Below are positions 35,037 through 43,103 of a stretch of 64,000 nucleotides of DNA, piece by piece. The stretch is from Bdellovibrionaceae bacterium UBA1609 (GTDB lineage Bacteria; Bdellovibrionota; Bdellovibrionia; Bdellovibrionales; UBA1609), in assembly GCA_002321895.1 (NCBI GenBank), contig DCMZ01000008.1, positions 310,001 through 374,000 of the forward strand. The letters run 5' to 3'. Every line of letters starts with the position of its first letter. Position 1 is the first letter of the stretch. A model generated the notes under the pieces. It did not search any database. It saw only the letters and a program-made list of their open reading frames with translations, and was not told the DNA's origin. Position numbers and translations under genes: made by a program.

Positions 35037-36542
35037 ATGTTCGAACTAGAAGAGAATACGAATCTTGGTGCCAATATTAAAGTAGTTGGTGTTGGTGGCG
35101 GCGGTAACAACGCTGTTCAGACGATGATTGAAGGCGGCCTCACGGGTGTCGAGTTCATTGTTGCCAACACGGACCAGCAGGCGCTTGAAGCCAATAAGGC
35201 TCAGTCTCAAATTCAATTGGGAAGAGAGTTAACTAAAGGGCTAGGTGCTGGTGCGAACCCCGAAGTGGGTAAGCGTGCTGCCATTGAGTCTTACAATGAT
35301 ATTGTTGAAAAATTAGATGGTGCTGACATGGTTTTCGTTACTGCTGGAATGGGTGGCGGAACGGGTACAGGTGGTGCTCCTATCGTAGCTAAGATAGCTA
35401 AAGAATTAGGTGCTTTAACGATTGGTGTTGTTACTCGACCATTTATCTTTGAAGGTAAAAAGCGTAAAAGACACGCGGACCAGGGGATTCAAGAGTTAAA
35501 AGAAAACGTTGATACTCTTATTGTCATTCCAAATCAAAAGTTACTTTCTATCGCAGGAGAAAGAACTCCATTATTAGAGACTTTTAAGAAAGCGGATGAA
35601 GTTTTACTCCAAGCCGTAAAAGGTATTTCTGACCTCATTAATATTAGAGGTCTGATCAACCTGGATTTCGCAGATATTAGAACAGTTATGTCGGCAAAGG
35701 GTATGGCCATTATGGGAGCTGGTGCTGGACAAGGTGAAAACCGCGCGGTTGAAGCCGCTACGTCTGCCATTTCTTCTCCGCTTTTAGAGAATATTGCTAT
35801 CGATGGAGCCACTGGAATCATTATAAATGTCACAGGTGGTAACGATCTTTCTCTTTGGGAAGTTAATGAGGCCTCAACCCTTATTACAGAAGCGGCTCAT
35901 GAAGATGCTGAAATTATTTTTGGTGCCGTCATTGATGAAGAATTGGGTGAGGAAGTACGAGTTACGGTTATTGCTACCGGATTTGGTGTTGATAACAATA
36001 TGACTGTGAACGACCAAATCAGTAAATTACAGCAAATGGCAAAAGCTCAATTGGCTATGCAAGCTAATCAGGGGAATTCGTTGGGGCAAGAGTTCAATAT
36101 GCAAATGCCTCAGATGGATTTGGGTGGATTAAACTTTAATTCGCAAAGTTTTCCTCAGACTCAGCAGCCAATGCAAAATCAACCTCAACAGCACACTCAA
36201 CCTGTTCAGCAGCCCATGGCAGAGACGTTATCTCCGATTGCGCCTACACCCCAAAATATGCCAGCGCCTGTACAGACAGAAATTAACTCTGCGCCTCAAA
36301 TGAATGAGGGATCTAGTGATCAAGAGTTATCTCCTAGAGAAATGTTGCTCGCTAAAGCGAGAGCTTTTAAAGAATCTCAAGAGTCCACACAAGGACAGTT
36401 TCCCTTAAGTGCCGATGATGAAATGGAAACAGCTCGTCGGATGGCGGAAGAAGTGGGGCGTAACAATTATAATTCAAATGATTTAGACGTTCCCTCATAT
36501 CTTAGAAAACGCGGTTCTCAGGACGATAACCCGGAATTCTAG
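35037..36542 (+). CDS. ftsZ: Cell division GTPase FtsZ
   Basis: The tubulin-like GTPase that assembles the division ring. It has the early VVGVGGGGNNAVQTMI, the tubulin signature GMGGGTGTGGAPIVAKIA, the synergy loop region with NLDFADIRTVM, and a GTPase body ending near residue 320. A long linker (about 330-480), rich in glutamine, methionine and proline, follows, then the conserved C-terminal peptide DLDVPSYLRKRG (about 482-493) that binds FtsA, and a short extra acidic tail. The linker is longer than in E. coli. The ATG has GGAGGGATT directly upstream. A strong terminator follows, ending the cluster. Confidence 0.97.
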   Translation: MFELEENTNLGANIKVVGVGGGGNNAVQTMIEGGLTGVEFIVANTDQQALEANKAQSQIQLGRELTKGLGAGANPEVGKRAAIESYNDIVEKLDGADMVFVTAGMGGGTGTGGAPIVAKIAKELGALTIGVVTRPFIFEGKKRKRHADQGIQELKENVDTLIVIPNQKLLSIAGERTPLLETFKKADEVLLQAVKGISDLINIRGLINLDFADIRTVMSAKGMAIMGAGAGQGENRAVEAATSAISSPLLENIAIDGATGIIINVTGGNDLSLWEVNEASTLITEAAHEDAEIIFGAVIDEELGEEVRVTVIATGFGVDNNMTVNDQISKLQQMAKAQLAMQANQGNSLGQEFNMQMPQMDLGGLNFNSQSFPQTQQPMQNQPQQHTQPVQQPMAETLSPIAPTPQNMPAPVQTEINSAPQMNEGSSDQELSPREMLLAKARAFKESQESTQGQFPLSADDEMETARRMAEEVGRNNYNSNDLDVPSYLRKRGSQDDNPEF

Positions 36543-36580
36543 CGGCGGTGGAAGCGGACGTTTGACTTAAACTCTCCAGG

Positions 36581-36615
36581 AAAGGGAGTGGCTGGCGGGC
36601 CACTCCCTTTTTTGT
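36581..36615 (+). terminator. Rho-independent terminator of the dcw cluster
   Basis: The arms AAGGGAGTGGC (from 36582) and GCCACTCCCTT (from 36599) pair over 11 bases with a short G-rich loop and are followed by a run of T residues. It lies about 40 bases after the ftsZ stop. The form is textbook, so confidence is high. Confidence 0.9.
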
Positions 36616-36623
36616 ATCTTTTC

Positions 36624-36860
36624 CGATTTATTTTTCAAATGACTATTCGCTCGCAATCAATATGGCCGCAGGTCGTCTTCGTAGGTCGTCATTGCATGCC
36701 GCCCTACGGATACGCCCCGCACATATTGAGCATCGCTCATATCCATTTGAAAAATAAATCGTAAAAATACAAAATGCGGGAACGCCGAGGGATACGCAAA
36801 GTGCATACTGAGTTTCGTTTCAGGCATGATTCAAAAATAAATCGAGAAAAACATGATTAA
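36624..36860. repeat. Intergenic repeat block with inverted and direct copies
   Basis: The 333 bases between ftsZ and the next gene have no plausible gene. CGATTTATTTTTCAAATG (36624-36641) recurs as a perfect 18-base inverted copy at 36744-36761, and with one gap the match extends through TTTTGTAT outward. A degenerate direct copy of the segment GGATACGC ... CATA.TGAG ... AAAAATAAATCG is found twice, near 36708-36770 and near 36790-36855. The block looks like the remains of a dispersed intergenic repeat family or a small mobile hairpin element. No transposase is present. The copies are seen; the origin is inferred. Confidence 0.6.
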
Positions 36861-36875
36861 GTTTCGTTCAATAAG

Positions 36876-37544
36876 CTAGTCTATGATACGCCAGTTTGTC
36901 GGGTCTTTAACCTGAGTAGATATATCCTTTACTCTAGGAAACCTACGAATGTAAGATCTGCCATTTTCGTCAGTGTATTGTAGTTCTGATCTACCCATAG
37001 AATTATCTATTTTAACTGCGGTAATCTCTGATGGGAGGATTCTTCCGATGATAAAGATTTCTCCATGCTCCCCAGTTCCACCGATATTGTCTCGATCAAA
37101 AATAGCTCTGGAACGATCTACTTCAATGCGATAGATGGTTTCGTCGGATCGTAAAGCAAATGTTTGAGCCATTTCCGGTGAATAGCTTGCAGATATTAGA
37201 GGCGAACCATATGATCCTGAGGTGTGTTTATCTATTAGGTTATTGATAGACTCTTCATTCCCGGCCTCTACCTTATTAATAGTTTCTTTTATAGTGTCTA
37301 GTTGACCATTTCTATATGCATTTGAGGAGATACCTTCTTTTTCAAGGTTTATTTTATCTCCTCTGTAGAGCACCAATTTACCTTCATATGAGGCTCTAGG
37401 TACAAAATCAGATGGAACTCTTTTTTCATCAAATTTAAAAGTTACGTCGTTACGGTTGGATAAAAATAGATTTGTACATTCGCTTGCAAAGAGATCTAAG
37501 CCAAAGACAGAAATCACTACTAGAAAAACGGCTTTAGAGAACAT
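36876..37544 (-). CDS. Secreted protein with ADP-ribosyltransferase-like (R-S-E) features
   Basis: It is 222 residues with a signal peptide (1-20, ending LFA-S); the mature protein begins SECTNLF. Three spaced motifs fit the R-S-E class of ADP-ribosyltransferases seen in cholera and heat-labile toxin A chains: LVLYRGD with R61, SPLISASYSPEMAQTFA with S118 and S120, and GEHGEIFIIG with E162 as catalytic candidate. The strand-turn order between them (ETIYRIEVDRSRAIFDRDNI) also resembles the toxin A fold. The residue two before E162 is H160 rather than Glu or Gln, so the target preference cannot be inferred, and E159 is an alternative. Its upstream 97-base repeat is shared with the gene at 37702-38412. 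It could be another fold; the assignment is inference from motifs. Confidence 0.5.
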   Translation of the reverse strand: MFSKAVFLVVISVFGLDLFASECTNLFLSNRNDVTFKFDEKRVPSDFVPRASYEGKLVLYRGDKINLEKEGISSNAYRNGQLDTIKETINKVEAGNEESINNLIDKHTSGSYGSPLISASYSPEMAQTFALRSDETIYRIEVDRSRAIFDRDNIGGTGEHGEIFIIGRILPSEITAVKIDNSMGRSELQYTDENGRSYIRRFPRVKDISTQVKDPTNWRIID

Positions 37545-37576
37545 AACCTACATTCTAAATATCGAGCATTAGTGGT

Positions 37577-37673
37577 TGCGTTCACTATAACCGCTTTACG
37601 CGAACAAGTTTGAAAAATTAAGCGGAATGAATTTGTTTCCGAGAGCTATCTATAAGTTCGACAGCCAATAGGG
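37577..37673 (-). repeat. 97-base upstream repeat, copy 1 (promoter/leader module)
   Basis: Direct copy of 38445-38541. The ends are nearly identical: TGCGTTCACTATAA at the gene-proximal side and a 52-base identical block at 37622-37673 at the distal side, with a more variable middle. The proximal edge lies 32 bases before the ADP-ribosyltransferase-like gene. On the reverse strand it offers TATAGT as a -10-like hexamer. It is probably a shared promoter or leader. Confidence 0.8.
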
Positions 37674-37701
37674 ATTGGTAGGGCGACAGGAATCAGGCGG
37701 G

Positions 37702-38412
37702 TTATTGATAATCTAAAATTATTAGTTTACGGAAATCTTGACTGATGTCTGATTTATGAATGGTGATCCCGCCAACAAATATCGTTGCAAACCCATTTGG
37801 TGCTTGATGAATGATTCCATAGCTGGTTCCATCCCAAGATCTTGTAATTGTTGGTTTAGCTTCATCTATTGGAAGTGGAATCGTTACTCTTAGGGTTCCA
37901 CGTTCAAGTGGGTTTTTCCTTTTAATTTTGAGATCATTTAAAAGTTCACTGGAATCATTTTTTATAGACTTTTCGACGTAGGCGGCCTCATGGCTGTCAG
38001 TATGCCATGGCATTTCTCGTTTGCTATTGGCAACTAATATGGAAACACCAGTTAAATCAATATTCATACCGAGGCTATCTTGTATCTGTGTTCGAATATG
38101 CTTTTCCAAAGCGACCATAAAGCTGTATTCATCCGTAAAATTTTTAATGTTTCTTACTTTGTAAAATTCGGCTGCCCAGTTTTCAGAATTATCAAATTTT
38201 TTATCTATAATTTCGTCTAGAGCTTTATTTAAAACTCCATTGCTAGATAAGTTCCCATGAAACTCTTTGGGAATTTCTATATGTCCAAATCCACTTCGAA
38301 ATACATCTGACACTGGGATTACAGCATTGGCATATGAAAAAAGTGAGCTGCATTCCTTTGCCGGGCAGTTAATAGCAAAGGCAAAAGACACCAAAAGCAA
38401 AAAGAGTTTCAT
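37702..38412 (-). CDS. Secreted protein with 2OG-Fe(II) dioxygenase-like features
   Basis: It is 236 residues with a signal peptide (1-18, ending CPA-K) and a mature N-terminus KECSSLF, sharing the C-x-x-L-F motif with its neighbour. The C-terminal half matches the 2-oxoglutarate/Fe(II) dioxygenase pattern: HTD with H137 and D139 as metal ligands, then GGITIHKSD with H219, and R228 nine residues later, as expected for the 2-oxoglutarate-binding arginine. The strands TLRVTIPLP and ATIFVGG sit where the jelly-roll strands should. Export of such an enzyme is unusual because it needs cytoplasmic 2-oxoglutarate; in a predator the prey could supply it, which is speculation. The 97-base upstream repeat at 38445-38541 links it to the next gene. 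Confidence 0.45.
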   Translation of the reverse strand: MKLFLLLVSFAFAINCPAKECSSLFSYANAVIPVSDVFRSGFGHIEIPKEFHGNLSSNGVLNKALDEIIDKKFDNSENWAAEFYKVRNIKNFTDEYSFMVALEKHIRTQIQDSLGMNIDLTGVSILVANSKREMPWHTDSHEAAYVEKSIKNDSSELLNDLKIKRKNPLERGTLRVTIPLPIDEAKPTITRSWDGTSYGIIHQAPNGFATIFVGGITIHKSDISQDFRKLIILDYQ

Positions 38413-38444
38413 AGTTTCTCGTCATTCATCAAATTTATAGTCAA

Positions 38445-38541
38445 TGCGTTCACTATAAACTTTGAGTGCCGACAAGTGTAAAAAAATAGGCGGAATGAAT
38501 TTGTTTCCGAGAGCTATCTATAAGTTCGACAGCCAATAGGG
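38445..38541 (-). repeat. 97-base upstream repeat, copy 2 (promoter/leader module)
   Basis: Direct copy of 37577-37673, same length and again ending exactly 32 bases before its gene (37702-38412). The 52-base block 38490-38541 is identical to 37622-37673. The middle differs, but a CAAGT block and a run of A residues are kept, as is CACTATAA. Equal length and spacing argue for functional conservation or a recent cassette duplication. Confidence 0.8.
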
Positions 38542-38756
38542 CTGATAGGGTGTTAGTTGTCTTTTCGTGCGGAACAGCTTACTTCTCAACACTAAGGCCG
38601 TCCAATTGTTTTGGCTCAGTCTGAAACAATTTTTTATAAACAACGTATTATTTTGTAGAATCGTCACTGAATTGTTGTCATGACTTAAGTCCAGCATAAA
38701 TCTTCCGATATCTTCTTTGAGTGAGAATTGCTCTCTTAATTTTTTAGGACTGATTT
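38542..38756. other. Intergenic region before the giant lipoprotein
   Basis: No gene is supported in these 215 bases, which together with the repeat make a 344-base gap between divergent genes. The only structured site noticed is the 10-base palindrome GACTTAAGTC (38682-38691), about 65 bases before the downstream ATG, which could be an operator. AGGA lies just upstream of that ATG. Confidence 0.4.
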
Positions 38757-41700
38757 ATGAATGCTGTACGTGTTTTGATAATTTCATGGTTGGCCATTTC
38801 AACAACTGGTTGTCTGGAAATGGACTCCACTTCTGACGTCATTAAAGACGTTCTTAATCCAATTACTGAGATTGAATTTGCTGTCGCTGATACTAATTCA
38901 GGTTCGATAGAGTACACAAACAGTCAAGCTGTAGTAGTGTCAATATCTGAGGACGATGGTGTAGTGGCCTGGTGTATAACTGAGTTTGCCACGACTTCTG
39001 CAGACTCTAGTTGTTCTGGTGGACAAGGGCCAAATGATGGATGGTTCGCCTCAAGACCGGACAATTTTACCCTTTCAGAGGGTGAGGGGCTAAAGCGAGT
39101 ATACCTTAAAACAAAAGATGAAGAAGGTAATCTAATGACTCGGTCGTTTGATGCGACCATTTATTTCGACTCCACTCCTCCATTAGTAACAATGTCAAGC
39201 CCTCCTGATATCACAACAATTAATGTGGGGTCCTACACTCTTGTAGGTACATGTAGTGAATCGAGACCGGTAAATTTAGAAATCGGTGGTGTTGCCTACC
39301 AAAGTGCTTGTGTTAGTGGTATTTGGACCTTTAGTGGCGATATTTCGGGTATCAGTGATGGACCTGTGTCTATTTCTATGTGGCAAGAGGATTCCGCGGG
39401 AAACGAATCGAGCCCAATAAGTACATCTGTTACAAAAGACGCTACACCAGTAGTTATTATTCCTAGCCTGCCCACCGAGGGTTACTACATAAATATCGAT
39501 AATCAAGCGTCCATCACTGTCAGTGGTAATTGTACTGAAGACGGAGATGTAGTGGTTTCTGGAGCCATTACAGACACAATTCCATGTAGTTCTGGAATTT
39601 ATGCAAGATCCTACAATCCGTCTAGCTTATCGCAAGGAGCTTTGCAGATCGATTTAGATATGGTGGATGGAAGTGGTAATCCTGCGGACACCCAAACAAT
39701 AAACTTTTATAAAGATACCATTGCACCAACGTTTACAGTTACTAGCGCATCTAATGGCAGTTATGTGAATCAGGCATCGGCTGTTGGGTTCACCTTTGCT
39801 GGAGCATGTTCGGAGGAGGGAAGCAATATCATAGTTTCCGGTGATGTTTCAGCTTCAATTGCCTGTGATGGAGTTAGTTATTCCCAAGACATGGACTTGA
39901 GTGGGCTTGCTGATGGTGGTTTGAACTTTTCACTTAACTTTAGTGATGCTGCCGGCAACTCTGCTACTCAAATTGATTTAAACCTGGTCAAAGATGTTAT
40001 TCCTCCTGTTTTGACTCAGACCACTTTTACATCTGGCAGCTTTATCGCCGCCGACCAAGTTACTTTTGGAGGAACTTGCGATGACGCCAGTTCTCTTGTT
40101 GTAAGTGGTGCGGATAACGCGACACTCAGTTGTAGTGGCTCCGTTTGGTCTCATACCACTGACGCCCAAAATGTAGATAACACTTACGGATACACTTTCA
40201 CTCAGGTAGATGGCGCAGGTAACTCAGCTAGTGTTGTTGTGGCTTGGAGCAGGGATTATACGCCGCCTACTGTCGATGTTGTCTCCATCGAAAGCGGAGC
40301 TTCTGAGGTAAACCGGCTCGAGGTAAACGTGAGTGTTACAGCGTCTGATATATCAGATGTAACCCATATTCGTATTTCCAATTCTAACTTGTTAGATAAT
40401 GATTGCCAAAGTGAGTATGCTAATAACTTTTGGCAGGCCTTTGGCTCTGGAACGGAAGTATTTACTCATGTTGTAACACCTGGTGAAGGACCTAAAAAAG
40501 TTTGTGTATGGGCAAAAGATGTATCTGGAAATGTGAGCACTATAGTTCCATCGAGTGGTCTCATTGGAACGAATGCTGATGACATCACTTATATTAAAGA
40601 TGTACCGCCAACGATTACTCTATTAGACGTTACGAACAATCAGCCTGGTCCAAACTATGGCACCACTTTTTTCGCTATGGGTGATCCAATTCGAGTGGCC
40701 TTTGCAGCGACAGATCCAGAGGGATTCCCAGAGGGAGCAGTGACTCTCTATATATCGGAAGACAATTCTACATGGAGTGTGATCGCTACAGATCTGGGAT
40801 CTCCTAGTCCTGTTACGAGTGTTTCAGGGGTCTATTCAGGTATCTTAGCTCCTTCTTCAGGTTACTTCCGAATCAAGGCAGTAGCTACCGATCTTGCTGG
40901 AAATCAGAGTATTGACGCTCTTTCCGCGGCACTTAATGCTGGAAACTGGAGTGTCTACGCAGGAGTTTCAAATGATGGTGTTGGCGGAGCCAGTGATGCA
41001 ATTCAGATTAAGAAGTCCACCTTTGGTATTGGTTATGCACAAATGGCAGTGGACCCCCGAAACCAAGATGTTTACGTTGTGAGTAATGGAAGTGGTGGCG
41101 GAATTGTTCGTGCTGTAGCAGCTACCGGTAACTCTGAGTACATTATTAAAAGCTCAGGTGTAAATTACTTGCATACTGAAACGAATTTGTCGGCTGAACC
41201 AAAAGTTAGTATAGGTAGTACTCTTATTCGTTTTGATTCCGATGGAAGACTTTACGTCAATGATCGAGGGTATATTTCGCGAATTGATTTAGATACGGGT
41301 GATATTAAATTTCTCTTTGGTGGCGGTACGGATTATACAGGACCTACTTATGTAGGTGCGGATGTTAAAATCATGCAAATGGCTAGTTTCGATGTGGATG
41401 CCAATAAAAATATCTATGCGGTAGTGAACTGTCATATAGCTTCTGGCACTTGGGGGGATGACTTTAATAATACAATCAAAATAGTAAAAGGTACTTATGA
41501 TCCAGGAAGTGATTCTTATACAGTTACTGACTTTGCTGGAGATTGTAATCTAGGAATACCTGTAAGTGGTGTTGGACTTAACCAACCTATGGGTACCTAT
41601 CGTTACAGACACTTACTAGCCTTGACGGTAAACAATGACGGTAGCCTTTTATATTTTGGGCGTAGTGGCCATAATTATAAGATTATGAATAATAATATTT

Positions 41701-43103
41701 ATCACACAAATATAAATAAAAATGGCTACTATCTGGACAAAACTCAGGATGTTCTACTTGCTTCCTCCGGTGATCTGTATAAATACACAAGTCTTAAAGT
41801 TGCTGCAGATGATACTGAGGTGGGTTCCACGATAATCGCGAAAGGAAGCGGTGCCTGTAATAATAATGGTACGGAAGTCTCTTCAGCCTGCGTGAATATA
41901 TATCATGGAAATAGCTATGGAGATGTGCACGCTGCTTGGAACGGACAAATATACTTTTTAGATGTTGGTCCAAGGGTTCGAATTATCAACTCCTCTGACA
42001 ACAAAATTTATACCGTTGCGGGAACCAAACACTTCTATGGAGATGGAATACATAAGCAGTTTATTAGACCTTCTCGAGTTGGTGGGATAGTCTATAAAAA
42101 CGCCTCTTCACCCAATCAGTCGCAATTTCCAGAAGGGCTGTATTTTACCGATCGTTTTGCAATGACCATCAATTATATTGATCCCTCAACTGGGATTACA
42201 TCGGTGATTGCAGGAGATCAGTCTTTAATCGGCCAGGGCACTACATTTGATAAAAATAATAGTTTAGGGACTCAGGGTGAGGACAGAAATCTATCAGGTT
42301 TGGCTTTTGATACTGACGGATACCCTTGGTTTGTATCTAAAGATACTTTAAGACGTGTAAAAAGTGATGGAACGTATGATAACAAAATTGTTGGTAACGG
42401 AGGCGTTCGATGGAGTAATCGAGCACAGGGGGACTCTGCCAGTGGTGTAAGTGGTTTTCGCGGCATGGGTACTGGTAATATTACGCTTTATCGAAATGAA
42501 GGACTATTCTTAGTTGGAAACGCCTATGAGTCTGCCATAAGAACTAATGGTGGTGTTGTGCAGTACCATGATTACAATAGTGATATAGTTCAGCATTTGA
42601 TGGGTGGACAAGACTTACCTGGGGGAGAAGGTTATTCTGGGGATAACCTTACTTCAGGAGATTTGGTCAATGATACTATTGATAGTATCTGTAATAACCA
42701 GTTGGGTGAATGTAAGACCGTTTATAATGAGAGCCAAGATCGCCTTTATTTCTCGGAGGGAACTCGGATTCGCTACATTGAAACTCCTAGGTCGCCAACT
42801 ACTGCAACTCTACACACCTTAGTTACTTTGCCTCGACAGGCGGGAGGGTTTATATTTCATCCCGATGGCGATCGAATTTATTATTTGAGCAGAAGTAGCA
42901 CAAAACTTTATTGCGTCTATATTGGATCGGGTACTCCACAGACTCATTGCGATGGAAACTCTTTGGGTCCTGAATCTGATGATGGGTTTTCGTCAATTAT
43001 TCAAAAATACATAGGAAATTCATTGACCTGGAAATCAACCACAGAGCTTCTTCTCTCCACGGGTTCGTCTGAAATTTTACAATTTAGAGTGCCGGCAGAT
43101 TAG
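38757..43103 (+). CDS. Giant surface lipoprotein: six Ig-like repeats plus propeller-like region
   Basis: It is 1448 residues. The signal peptide ends in STTGC with lipidated C19. Residues about 40-720 hold six tandem immunoglobulin-like repeats of roughly 90-110 residues, each opened by a K/R-D...PP hinge (FDSTPPLVT, KDATPVV, KDTIAPT, KDVIPPV, RDYTPPT, KDVPPTI), with paired cysteines inside several repeats. The rest (about 730-1448) has repeated D-x-D-G and VDPRNQDVYVV-type blades like an NHL/SMP-30-type beta-propeller. This is the layout of an extracellular adhesin or binding protein. No peptidase motif is visible. Its end overlaps by 20 bases the end of the convergent ExbD-like gene, whose operon may work with it at the cell surface. 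Confidence 0.75.
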   Translation: MNAVRVLIISWLAISTTGCLEMDSTSDVIKDVLNPITEIEFAVADTNSGSIEYTNSQAVVVSISEDDGVVAWCITEFATTSADSSCSGGQGPNDGWFASRPDNFTLSEGEGLKRVYLKTKDEEGNLMTRSFDATIYFDSTPPLVTMSSPPDITTINVGSYTLVGTCSESRPVNLEIGGVAYQSACVSGIWTFSGDISGISDGPVSISMWQEDSAGNESSPISTSVTKDATPVVIIPSLPTEGYYINIDNQASITVSGNCTEDGDVVVSGAITDTIPCSSGIYARSYNPSSLSQGALQIDLDMVDGSGNPADTQTINFYKDTIAPTFTVTSASNGSYVNQASAVGFTFAGACSEEGSNIIVSGDVSASIACDGVSYSQDMDLSGLADGGLNFSLNFSDAAGNSATQIDLNLVKDVIPPVLTQTTFTSGSFIAADQVTFGGTCDDASSLVVSGADNATLSCSGSVWSHTTDAQNVDNTYGYTFTQVDGAGNSASVVVAWSRDYTPPTVDVVSIESGASEVNRLEVNVSVTASDISDVTHIRISNSNLLDNDCQSEYANNFWQAFGSGTEVFTHVVTPGEGPKKVCVWAKDVSGNVSTIVPSSGLIGTNADDITYIKDVPPTITLLDVTNNQPGPNYGTTFFAMGDPIRVAFAATDPEGFPEGAVTLYISEDNSTWSVIATDLGSPSPVTSVSGVYSGILAPSSGYFRIKAVATDLAGNQSIDALSAALNAGNWSVYAGVSNDGVGGASDAIQIKKSTFGIGYAQMAVDPRNQDVYVVSNGSGGGIVRAVAATGNSEYIIKSSGVNYLHTETNLSAEPKVSIGSTLIRFDSDGRLYVNDRGYISRIDLDTGDIKFLFGGGTDYTGPTYVGADVKIMQMASFDVDANKNIYAVVNCHIASGTWGDDFNNTIKIVKGTYDPGSDSYTVTDFAGDCNLGIPVSGVGLNQPMGTYRYRHLLALTVNNDGSLLYFGRSGHNYKIMNNNIYHTNINKNGYYLDKTQDVLLASSGDLYKYTSLKVAADDTEVGSTIIAKGSGACNNNGTEVSSACVNIYHGNSYGDVHAAWNGQIYFLDVGPRVRIINSSDNKIYTVAGTKHFYGDGIHKQFIRPSRVGGIVYKNASSPNQSQFPEGLYFTDRFAMTINYIDPSTGITSVIAGDQSLIGQGTTFDKNNSLGTQGEDRNLSGLAFDTDGYPWFVSKDTLRRVKSDGTYDNKIVGNGGVRWSNRAQGDSASGVSGFRGMGTGNITLYRNEGLFLVGNAYESAIRTNGGVVQYHDYNSDIVQHLMGGQDLPGGEGYSGDNLTSGDLVNDTIDSICNNQLGECKTVYNESQDRLYFSEGTRIRYIETPRSPTTATLHTLVTLPRQAGGFIFHPDGDRIYYLSRSSTKLYCVYIGSGTPQTHCDGNSLGPESDDGFSSIIQKYIGNSLTWKSTTELLLSTGSSEILQFRVPAD

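Noticed and set aside
36616..36875. Repeat block after ftsZ as a CRISPR array
   Set aside because: Only two or three diverged copies, both orientations, no regular spacing and no cas genes.
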